From positions 1-5,395 of the forward strand of contig JAUYDN010000203.1 of NCBI GenBank assembly GCA_030691775.1: DNA of 5,395 bases. The letters are read 5' to 3'. A model generated the notes under the pieces. It saw nothing but the letters and a program-made list of their open reading frames with translations, ran no database searches and had not been told where the DNA came from. Shown here piece by piece: positions 1 through 5,299 of the stretch (position 1 is the first letter of the stretch; each line of letters starts with the position of its first letter). The DNA comes from Dehalococcoidia bacterium. GTDB lineage: Bacteria > Chloroflexota > Dehalococcoidia > Dehalococcoidales > Fen-1064. A program made the position numbers and the translations under genes.

Positions 1-110
1 TGTCATTCTGGAGCGAAGCGAAGAATCTCAGAGTGGGGGAATAAGACAACGCCTCCCCACCACCAGATTCTTCGTTGTCCCGATGCTATCGGGACTCCTC
101 CAGAATGACA
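1..110. repeat. MITE-like palindromic element with 13-bp terminal inverted repeats
   Basis: TGTCATTCTGGAG (1–13) is the exact reverse complement of CTCCAGAATGACA (98–110). Nested inside are a second perfect inverted pair, CGAAGAATCT (19–28) with AGATTCTTCG (65–74), a third, GTGGGG (33–38) with CCCCAC (55–60), and a self-contained hairpin GTCCCGAT-GCT-ATCGGGAC (77–95). It is far too short to encode a transposase, so if mobile it would be mobilised in trans. Its right half shares the order 'GTCCCGA hairpin, TCCTC, terminal repeat' with the element at 5000–5176. No target duplication can be tested because the left end is the window edge. Confidence 0.75.
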
Positions 111-231
111 GACCAATTGTTTTGAGACAAGCTCCGAGCCCCGCCCCTACGAATACTTTCATTTTTTACATGATTTGAGATTTAAGGTACTAAACACGAG
201 CCCGGATAAGCTGGAGGGATACCGGCGTTAA

Positions 232-250
232 GTCCCGACTTTGTCGCGAT
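232..250. repeat. Solo decayed hairpin module
   Basis: GTCCCGAC (232–239), a TTT loop (240–242) and GTCGCGAT (243–250) form an imperfect hairpin whose inner CGAC/GTCG pairs are intact. It closely resembles the inner hairpin of the element at 5143–5162 (GTCCCGAC-TTG-GTCG) and is less like that at 77–95. It lacks terminal repeats, so I read it as a remnant of the same repeat family. It could also be chance similarity, since the matching core is short. Confidence 0.4.
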
Positions 251-325
251 CCCGTATGAAATCGGGGCTATCAGCACTCGGCTCTTGAATGTAATCGGGA
301 TTGTCCGTTTTGCCGGCTGTTGAAG

Positions 326-367
326 GCTGTTCGCTGAATGCTAAATGCTTATCGCTTAAGGCTTTTA
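326..367 (+). repeat. Degenerate heptanucleotide tandem repeat, six units
   Basis: Six consecutive 7-base units each begin with GCT: GCTGTTC at 326, GCTGAAT at 333, GCTAAAT at 340, GCTTATC at 347, GCTTAAG at 354 and GCTTTTA at 361. The best consensus is GCTNAAT. The phase is kept exactly through all six units. A further GCTGTT at 316 lies one 10-base step upstream, out of heptad phase. The array lies about 185 bases upstream of the first gene and just upstream of the promoter candidate. Function is unknown; slipped-strand expansion is the simplest origin. Confidence 0.6.
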
Positions 368-387
368 CCAACCATCGTACGGGATTA

Positions 388-417
388 TTGACTTCAGCCG
401 TTGACTTGATGTATTGT
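388..417 (+). promoter_or_regulatory. Candidate sigma-70-type promoter for the hdr operon
   Basis: TTGACT (388–393) lies 18 bases upstream of TATTGT (412–417), a fair -35 and a weak -10 with near-standard spacing. Transcription would start around 424–425, leaving a leader of roughly 127 bases before the hdrC start. A weaker alternative is TTAGTC (459–464) with TATATG (481–486). Both are AT-rich hexamer matches with no experimental support. Confidence 0.25.
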
Positions 418-424
418 TTGGGCA

Positions 425-457
425 GTTACTCTTCGGTAACACCACCGTTATCGTAAC
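425..457 (+). promoter_or_regulatory. Leader segment with mutually exclusive hairpins
   Basis: GTTAC (425–429) can pair with GTAAC at 436–440 or with GTAAC at 453–457. The first GTAAC block, read as CGGTAAC (434–440), can instead pair with GTTATCG (447–453) in a 7-bp stem with one G–U pair and a 6-base loop. These pairings exclude each other. The segment falls at the predicted 5' end of the transcript from the 388–417 promoter. It could be a 5' stabilising hairpin or a small switch; it matches no riboswitch class I recognise. Confidence 0.25.
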
Positions 458-535
458 CTTAGTCACACTCAAATCCAGACTATATGGTATGCTTGAAATA
501 GGATAGTTTTCTAATATTCCTCTCCTTTAATTTCC

Positions 536-541
536 AGGTGG
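536..541 (+). promoter_or_regulatory. Probable ribosome binding site of hdrC
   Basis: AGGTGG is a one-mismatch Shine-Dalgarno sequence ending 10 bases before the ATG at 552. It supports that ATG as the start. It is the only plausible site near the gene and lies just after a T-rich stretch (about 507–533). Confidence 0.5.
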
Positions 542-551
542 CGGAAAGACG

Positions 552-959
552 ATGCGGGTCGAACTTTCTTCTAAAAAACTGCAGAGTGAATTTGTAAAAA
601 AAGTTACCGAGCTCAGCGGACAGAAGCTGAACCTGTGCTACCAGTGTGGTAAGTGCTCGGCGGGCTGTCCGATGAGTGACGCGATGGATATCCTCCCCAA
701 CCAGGTCATGCGTCTCGTGCAACTCGGGTTGGAGGAGGACATCGGCGGGAGCAAGGCGGTGTGGCTGTGTGCTTCCTGCCTTACCTGCACGGCGCGTTGC
801 CCGAAGGGAATCGACCTTGCCCGCGTGATGGAAGCCCTGCGCCTGCTCACCCTGCGCAAGAATAAAAACTACGTCGAACCATCGAAACTACCACGGGAGA
901 CTATCGCGGCGTTACCCCAGATTGCGCTGGTGAGCGGCTTCCGCAAACTGACGAGCTAA
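552..959 (+). CDS. hdrC: HdrC-like 2[4Fe-4S] electron-transfer subunit
   Basis: This is a 135-residue soluble iron-sulfur protein of the heterodisulfide reductase subunit C family, which passes electrons from HdrA to HdrB. Two complete CxxCxxCxxxCP motifs are visible: Cys29, 32, 35, 39 followed by Pro, and Cys73, 76, 79, 83 followed by Pro-Lys-Gly. There is no membrane segment, so it is not fused to an HdrE/cytochrome-b-like anchor. It is shorter than methanogen HdrC (about 185–195 residues, from memory); the tail after the second motif is only about 50 residues. The start is supported by AGGTGG 10 bases upstream and by the usual short lead-in to the first motif. Its TAA stop is 2 bases before the hdrB start. 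A generic succinate-dehydrogenase/GlpC-type ferredoxin subunit is the alternative, but the hdrB and hdrA neighbours make HdrC the best name. Confidence 0.92.
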   Translation: MRVELSSKKLQSEFVKKVTELSGQKLNLCYQCGKCSAGCPMSDAMDILPNQVMRLVQLGLEEDIGGSKAVWLCASCLTCTARCPKGIDLARVMEALRLLTLRKNKNYVEPSKLPRETIAALPQIALVSGFRKLTS

Positions 960-961
960 CG

Positions 962-1816
962 ATGGAACTGGCATATTACCCCGGCTGTACGCTGAAAACA
1001 CGTGCCCAAGGTTTTGAAACATCCGCCATCGCGGTGATGAAGGCGCTGGGCATCGACCTCGTGGAACTGCCCCGCTGGAACTGTTGCGGCACCGTCTATT
1101 CACTGGCGGAAGACGACCTTATCCACCACGTCGCCGCCGTACGCAATCTTATCCGGGTTAAAGAGCAGGGCAAGAATAAAGTAGTGACCCTGTGCGCCTT
1201 CTGCTACAACACCCTCAAGCGCGCTAATCTTATTATGAAAGACAGTCCGGACAAGCGTTTCGCCGTCAATAGCTTTATGGACGAGGAATTGCCTTACGCC
1301 GGAGAGGTAGAGACGGTGCACCTTTTGCAGGTCCTGCGTGATGATGTCGGCACGGAGACAATCACCGCCCGGGTCAAAAGACCGCTCACCGGCACCAGGG
1401 TCGCTGCTTACTACGGCTGTACGCTCTTGAGACCCGCCACCACCGCCATCGATAATTCCGAGCGACCCACGGTATTGCAGAATGTGGTGAAAGCACTGGG
1501 CGGCACAGCGACAGGGTTTCCGTTCGCCACGGAGTGCTGTGGCGCTTACCTGGCAGTAAACAACCCGGATGTTATTTCCGAGCGCGCTAATGCCATTATA
1601 AGTTCCGCCGTGAAAAATGGTGCGGAAGTGGTCATCGTGAGCTGTCCCCTGTGTGAATTTAACCTGCGCCAGGCAAAAAATGAATACAAGCTGCCCGTGC
1701 TCTACTTCACACAACTAATGGCGCTGGCGTTCGGCCTCGACCCTGCGGTCTGCGGCTTTGAGGAGAACTCCCCGGAGACGAGGGCATGGTTGAAAAGCAA
1801 GGGACTGGTTTCCTGA
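962..1816 (+). CDS. hdrB: HdrB-like subunit with two CCG cysteine-rich domains
   Basis: This 284-residue protein has the length and architecture of heterodisulfide reductase subunit B, the catalytic subunit that binds two noncubane [4Fe-4S] clusters in methanogens. Both CCG motifs are intact. The first is Cys9, Cys41-Cys42, Cys78 and Cys81 (C-X31-CC-X35-C-X2-C). The second is Cys153, Cys192-Cys193, Cys228 and Cys231 (C-X38-CC-X34-C-X2-C). The hallmark YYPGC and YYGC openings and NCCG and ECCG cores are present. All ligands are kept, so a working disulfide-reducing or similar site is expected. In a bacterium the substrate is unlikely to be CoM-S-S-CoB; it cannot be named from sequence. The start is 2 bases after the hdrC stop with only a weak purine-rich site (GAG, 953–955), which suggests translational coupling. 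Its TGA overlaps an in-frame ATG of the next gene (TGATG). Confidence 0.94.
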   Translation: MELAYYPGCTLKTRAQGFETSAIAVMKALGIDLVELPRWNCCGTVYSLAEDDLIHHVAAVRNLIRVKEQGKNKVVTLCAFCYNTLKRANLIMKDSPDKRFAVNSFMDEELPYAGEVETVHLLQVLRDDVGTETITARVKRPLTGTRVAAYYGCTLLRPATTAIDNSERPTVLQNVVKALGGTATGFPFATECCGAYLAVNNPDVISERANAIISSAVKNGAEVVIVSCPLCEFNLRQAKNEYKLPVLYFTQLMALAFGLDPAVCGFEENSPETRAWLKSKGLVS

Positions 1817-3168
1817 TGGGTACATTCACCAAACGCGCGCTGGTTATCGGGGGCGGCATCGCGGGTATACAGGCGGCGCTGGATATCGCCGATGGCGGCT
1901 ACGAGGTTATCCTCGTGGAGCGCAGTCCCAGCATCGGCGGTCACATGATTCAATACGCAGAGGTCTTCCCCACGCTGGATTGTCCCCAGTGTATCCTGAC
2001 CCCGAAGATGGTCGAAATCGCCCAGCATCCGAATGTGAAACTGATGACCTGCGCCGAGGTGCAGAAAGTAAGCGGCGGACCGGGCAACTTCGAGGTTGAA
2101 ATCCTGCAGAAATCGCGGCGGGTCGACCACAATAAATGCAACGGGTGTGGGACGTGCTGGCAGAAATGCCCGGAAAAGACGCTCTCCGAATACGACGACG
2201 CTATGGCGAAGCGCACCGCTGTCTATATTCCGTTTCCGCAGGCAGTGCCTGCCAAGCCGGTGATCGATTGCGACCATTGCCGCTATATCCGCTACCAGGA
2301 GTGGATGGCGGGGACACGCACCGGGAAAAAACCGCCGCAGTGCCGTATCTGCGAAAAGCTCTGTCCGGTAGGGGCTATCGACTGGGAGCAGAAGGACGAA
2401 GTGATTACGGAGAAAGTCGGGGCGATTGTAGTCGCCACCGGCTTCGATTTGATGCCCATCTCTCTTATTCCGGAATACGCGGAGGACCCGGACGTCCTCA
2501 ACGGAATCCAGTTCGAGCGACTGCTTTCACCGGGTGGACCCACGGCTGGCGTGGTCACCCGCCCTTCCGACGGTAAAGTACCTAAAGAAATGGTGTTTGT
2601 TTCCTGTTGCGGCTCGCGCGACCCGGAGCACGGCGTGCCCTATTGCAGTCGGGTGTGCTGTATGTATCTTGCCAAGCAAGCCCTGCTCTACAAACACGCT
2701 GTTCCTGACGGGCAGGCGTATATCTTTTACATCGATATCCGCTCTACCGGCAAAGGCTATGAAGAGTTCATCCAGCGGGTGCAGAGCGATGGCGTGGTCT
2801 ATTTAAGGGGTAAAGTCTCCAAGATTTTCCGGGATGGTGACAAATTGCGGGTGTACGGGGCGGATACACTCTCCGGTAAGCGTGTGGAAATAGCCGCCGA
2901 CCTGGTAGTGCTGGGGATGGCGGTGATGCCGTCGGCTGGCACGAAGGAGGTTGCGGCAAAGCTCGGCATCGACCTCGATGATTCTGGCTTCGTCTCCGAA
3001 AGCCATGCCAAGTTCAATCCGCTGGAGACGACCGTACCCGGTATTTTCGTGGCGGGTATGGCGCAGGGACCCAAGGATATCCCCGATGCAGTGGCGCAGG
3101 GTAGCGGCGCCGCCGGACGTGTATTGACATTCTTCGCGCAGGCGGGGAAAGAGCTGGTGGTAGTGTAA
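1816..3168 (+). CDS. hdrA: HdrA-like flavoprotein 1: FAD core plus inserted ferredoxin, no N- or C-terminal domain
   Basis: This is a 450-residue HdrA-family subunit, the flavin subunit proposed to bifurcate electrons in Hdr complexes. The Rossmann GGGIAG motif starts at residue 12, so the N-terminal Cys domain of full-length HdrA is absent. DCPQC follows (Cys56, Cys59). An inserted ferredoxin spans about 101–199: Cys108, 111, 114, 118 for one cluster, then Cys152, Cys155, Cys176, Cys179, Cys183-Pro for the second, with an unusually long loop (156–175). The HdrA cluster motif is Cys264-X12-Cys277-X3-Cys281-Cys282, with Lys287 after it. The C-terminal FAD motif reads GIFVAG...QGPKDIPD (409–424). 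The protein ends at 450 without the C-terminal ferredoxin. I chose ATG 1816 (TGATG overlap with hdrB, AAGGGA upstream). An in-frame ATG at 1786 with GGAG 8 bases upstream would add 10 residues. QmoA-like naming is an alternative, but the inserted ferredoxin favours HdrA. Confidence 0.9.
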   Translation: MGTFTKRALVIGGGIAGIQAALDIADGGYEVILVERSPSIGGHMIQYAEVFPTLDCPQCILTPKMVEIAQHPNVKLMTCAEVQKVSGGPGNFEVEILQKSRRVDHNKCNGCGTCWQKCPEKTLSEYDDAMAKRTAVYIPFPQAVPAKPVIDCDHCRYIRYQEWMAGTRTGKKPPQCRICEKLCPVGAIDWEQKDEVITEKVGAIVVATGFDLMPISLIPEYAEDPDVLNGIQFERLLSPGGPTAGVVTRPSDGKVPKEMVFVSCCGSRDPEHGVPYCSRVCCMYLAKQALLYKHAVPDGQAYIFYIDIRSTGKGYEEFIQRVQSDGVVYLRGKVSKIFRDGDKLRVYGADTLSGKRVEIAADLVVLGMAVMPSAGTKEVAAKLGIDLDDSGFVSESHAKFNPLETTVPGIFVAGMAQGPKDIPDAVAQGSGAAGRVLTFFAQAGKELVVV

Positions 3169-3169
3169 A

Positions 3170-4873
3170 ATGGCGGGGCGGGAAGAAAGAATAGGGGTGT
3201 TCGTCTGCCACTGCGGATTGAACATCGCCGGCACGGTGGATGTGAAGCGCGTTGTCGCTGAGATTAAGAAGTACCCCGGTGTTGTCCACGCGGAAGACTA
3301 TATGTACATGTGCAGTGACCCGGGACAGGAACTGATGCGAAAGGCGATTATCGAAAACCGGCTTACCGGCGTGGTCAATGCCAACTGCTCGCCGTCGCTC
3401 CACGAAAAGACCTTCCGCCGCGTCTGTGCTATCGCCGGTCTGAACCCCTACCGCTGTGAAATCGCTAACATCCGCGAGCAATGTAGCTGGCCCCACGCGC
3501 ATGATAAAGAGAGCGCCACACGAAAAGCGATTGCAATTGTGAAAGCGACGGTTGAACGACTGCGGTTGAACATGATGCTGACACCGCTGGCTATCCCGCT
3601 GACAAAAAGGGCGCTGGTAGTGGGCGGCGGTATCGCCGGCATCCAGGCGGCGCTGGACATTGCCAACGGTGGCTACGAAGTCGTCCTGGTGGAAAAGTCC
3701 GATAGCCTGGGCGGGCGCGTGATGCAGTTATCCGCCACTTTTCCCACTCTGGAACACCCTTCAGATTTTATGCAATCGAATATTAAGGAAGTGCTTACGC
3801 ACCCGCGTATCCGCCTTTATCCGGGTGCAGAAGTTGAGGAAGTCAACGGCTACGTTGGCAGTTTCACGGTGGCGGTCAAACAAAACGGTCGGCTCACCGA
3901 GGAGGACATCGGGGCGGTTGTGGTTGCCACGGGCTACGAGATGTTCCCGCGAGAGAAACTCCCTGTATACCCTGACGACCCTGATATCGTGAGCGGACTC
4001 CAGTTTGAGCAAATCCTGGCGGGTAGAGACATCAGGCGTCCCTCGGATGGCACAATACCCGGAGACGTAGTCTTCATCCAGTGCGCGGGCTCGCGCGACC
4101 CGGAACACGGCGTACCGTATTGCTCACGCGTGTGCTGTATGTACACGGCAAAACAGGTCCTGCTCTACCGCAAGGCGGTACCGGACAGCCAGGCTTACGT
4201 CTGTTACATGGACCTTCGCTCCGACGCCAAGGGATTCGAGGAATTTATCCAGCAGGTGATGAGCCACGATGGCGTGCTTTACATCAGAGGAAATGTCTCT
4301 CGCGTCTTCCGTGATGGCGATAAGCTCAAGGTCTGGACGGTGGATACGCTCAGCGGCAAGAACCTGGAAATAAGCGCTGACATGGTGGTGCTGGCGCTGG
4401 CGATAGTGCCGCGCCAATCCACCCGTGAGCTGGCGCGCAAGCTCAATATCAGCCTCGATGAGCACGGTTTCCTCACCGAAGCCCATATCAAACTACGGCC
4501 GGTAGAAAGTCTGACGGCGGGCATTTACCTGGCGGGTACGGCACAGTGGCCCAGGGATATTCCGGATACCATTGCCTCCGCCAGCGCCGCGGCCAGCAAG
4601 GTATTATCGTTATTCTCACGCAAGGAACTGCTCCACGAACCCACGATTGCTCACGTGGACGAAGATGTCTGCTCCGGATGCGGCGTCTGCGTGGGTGTCT
4701 GCGCCTACAAAGCGATAACCCTCGATGGACGAAGAAGGGTAGCCGTGGTGAACGAGGCGCTGTGCGAAGGTTGTGGCGCGTGCGCGGCGACCTGTCCCTC
4801 CAAGGCGATGCAACATACCAACTGGTCGCACCGCCAGCTTTTCTCGATGATTGACGTGGCGGGCGGAGGATAG
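3170..4873 (+). CDS. hdrA: HdrA-like flavoprotein 2: N-terminal domain, FAD core, C-terminal ferredoxin, no inserted ferredoxin
   Basis: This 567-residue HdrA paralogue has the parts missing from its neighbour. The N-terminal HdrA domain (1–140) shows VCHCG (Cys13, Cys15), MCSDPGQ (Cys48), NCSPSLHEKTFR (Cys73) and Cys96/Cys105. The flavin core follows, with GGGIAG at 152 and the cluster motif Cys305-X12-Cys318-X3-Cys322-Cys323 plus Lys328. Where the other HdrA has a ferredoxin of about 100 residues, this one has a loop of a few residues (about 239–246), and the DCPQC pair is replaced by EHPSD (195–199). The late FAD motif reads QWPRDIPD rather than QGPKDIPD. The C-terminus is an 8-Cys ferredoxin: Cys501, 504, 507, 511 and Cys532, 535, 538, 542-Pro. 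The start is 1 base after the preceding stop, with GGTGG 9 bases upstream. It probably forms a heterodimer with the first HdrA. No MvhD or hydrogenase gene follows. Confidence 0.92.
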   Translation: MAGREERIGVFVCHCGLNIAGTVDVKRVVAEIKKYPGVVHAEDYMYMCSDPGQELMRKAIIENRLTGVVNANCSPSLHEKTFRRVCAIAGLNPYRCEIANIREQCSWPHAHDKESATRKAIAIVKATVERLRLNMMLTPLAIPLTKRALVVGGGIAGIQAALDIANGGYEVVLVEKSDSLGGRVMQLSATFPTLEHPSDFMQSNIKEVLTHPRIRLYPGAEVEEVNGYVGSFTVAVKQNGRLTEEDIGAVVVATGYEMFPREKLPVYPDDPDIVSGLQFEQILAGRDIRRPSDGTIPGDVVFIQCAGSRDPEHGVPYCSRVCCMYTAKQVLLYRKAVPDSQAYVCYMDLRSDAKGFEEFIQQVMSHDGVLYIRGNVSRVFRDGDKLKVWTVDTLSGKNLEISADMVVLALAIVPRQSTRELARKLNISLDEHGFLTEAHIKLRPVESLTAGIYLAGTAQWPRDIPDTIASASAAASKVLSLFSRKELLHEPTIAHVDEDVCSGCGVCVGVCAYKAITLDGRRRVAVVNEALCEGCGACAATCPSKAMQHTNWSHRQLFSMIDVAGGG

Positions 4874-4882
4874 GAAGATAAG

Positions 4883-4903
4883 TCAAAATTCAAAACTCAA
4901 AAT
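4883..4903 (+). repeat. Heptanucleotide tandem repeat, three units
   Basis: Three in-phase 7-base units, TCAAAAT, TCAAAAC and TCAAAAT, start 10 bases after the second hdrA stop. The next seven bases (TGAAGAA) are a poor fourth copy. TCAAAAT-type heptamers recur between genes in many bacteria. No function is implied. Confidence 0.6.
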
Positions 4904-4999
4904 TGAAGAAAAAGGAGTATGATTAAAAGCGTCTAGACATGGACTAATGGCCTGAGACTAATACAAGCGTCGGAATAAATGTTGAGACGTCGCTCAGCC

Positions 5000-5176
5000 T
5001 GTCTTTGCGAGCCCTTCAACTTCGTTCAGGTCCGATTCCCGGTCTACCGGGATACGGACTCGCGACAGAGCCGGAGGTAAACTCAGGCGAAGCAATCTCT
5101 GGTTAAAAAAAGGGGTTACATTAAGCGTGAGATTGCCGCGTCGTCCCGACTTGGTCGTGGACTCCTCGCAAAGACA
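5000..5176. repeat. MITE-like palindromic element with 12-bp terminal inverted repeats
   Basis: TGTCTTTGCGAG (5000–5011) is the exact reverse complement of CTCGCAAAGACA (5165–5176). Inside are GCAATCTC (5092–5099) paired with GAGATTGC (5129–5136), a hairpin of TCCCGG (5037–5042) with CCGGGA (5047–5052) extended by GTCCG/CGGAC (5030–5034 and 5055–5059), and GTCCCGAC-TTG-GTCG-T-GGAC (5143–5162), an 8-bp stem with one bulged T. There is no coding capacity. No direct target duplication is apparent in the immediate flanks. The right-end layout matches the element at 1–110 although the terminal repeats differ. Confidence 0.72.
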
Positions 5177-5208
5177 AATGAATCATAATTATTCTCTTTT
5201 AGGGTTCA

Positions 5209-5228
5209 ATACCCCGCCGCTTGCGGCG
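5209..5228. repeat. CTTG-loop hairpin, degenerate copy
   Basis: ATACCCCG is followed by CGCCGC (5215–5220), TT, and GCGGCG (5223–5228), giving a GC-rich stem closed over a CTTG loop. The CCC at 5212–5214 has no GGG partner on the right arm, where GAAAGG follows instead. It has the same lead-in (ATACCCCG) and the same GCTTGC apex as the hairpin at 5273–5295, so the two are copies of one intergenic repeat. Confidence 0.55.
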
Positions 5229-5272
5229 AAAGGAGTAAAATAGATACGAAATGCCGTCGGTTGGTTGTTGTG

Positions 5273-5295
5273 ATACCCCGACGCTTGCGTCGGGG
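5273..5295. repeat. CTTG-loop hairpin, intact copy
   Basis: CCCCGACGC (5276–5284), TT, and GCGTCGGGG (5287–5295) form a perfect 9-bp GC-rich palindrome preceded by ATA. The base sequence after it (AGAATGTCATTT) is not a T-run, so it is not a classical intrinsic terminator, though it could block exonucleases or pause polymerase. It is a copy of the repeat at 5209–5228. Confidence 0.6.
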
Positions 5296-5299
5296 AGAA

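Larger units (their letters stand above)
1..551. other. Gene-free upstream region, repeat-rich
   Basis: I find no convincing coding sequence on either strand in this stretch. It contains a MITE-like palindromic element (1–110), an isolated decayed copy of its inner hairpin (232–250), a heptanucleotide tandem repeat (326–367), a weak promoter candidate (388–417), competing leader hairpins (425–457) and the ribosome binding site of the first gene. Between 255 and 310 there are further scattered TCCCG/CGGGA half-palindromes that look like eroded repeat pieces. The element at base 1 begins exactly at the window edge, so its left flank cannot be examined. Confidence 0.7.

Noticed and set aside
190..310. 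Possible tRNA or structured RNA in the upstream region
   Set aside because: I found half-palindromes (TCCCG/CGGGA) but no cloverleaf, T-loop consensus or known riboswitch core. The pieces look like decayed intergenic repeats.
480..722. Reverse-strand 80-codon frame across the hdrC start
   Set aside because: It covers the hdrC ribosome binding site and first cluster motif, and has no family signature of its own.
1100..2277. Long reverse-strand open frames opposite hdrB and the first hdrA (1100–1714 and 1702–2277)
   Set aside because: They lie wholly antisense to strongly supported genes, have no recognisable family motifs, and arise naturally from the codon pattern of the + strand genes.
2136..2576. 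Alternative + strand frame of 146 codons inside the first hdrA
   Set aside because: It overlaps the inserted ferredoxin, whose cysteine spacing is unmistakable in the hdrA frame. The alternative frame has no motif or binding site.
4488..4886. Arginine-rich reverse frame opposite the end of the second hdrA
   Set aside because: Its composition (Arg/Pro-rich) is typical of a GC-rich antisense shadow, and the sense frame encodes a perfect 8-Cys ferredoxin.
5276..5295. Intrinsic terminator for the operon
   Set aside because: The stem is strong but lacks a following T-run and lies about 400 bases past the last stop. It is better explained as a repeat copy.
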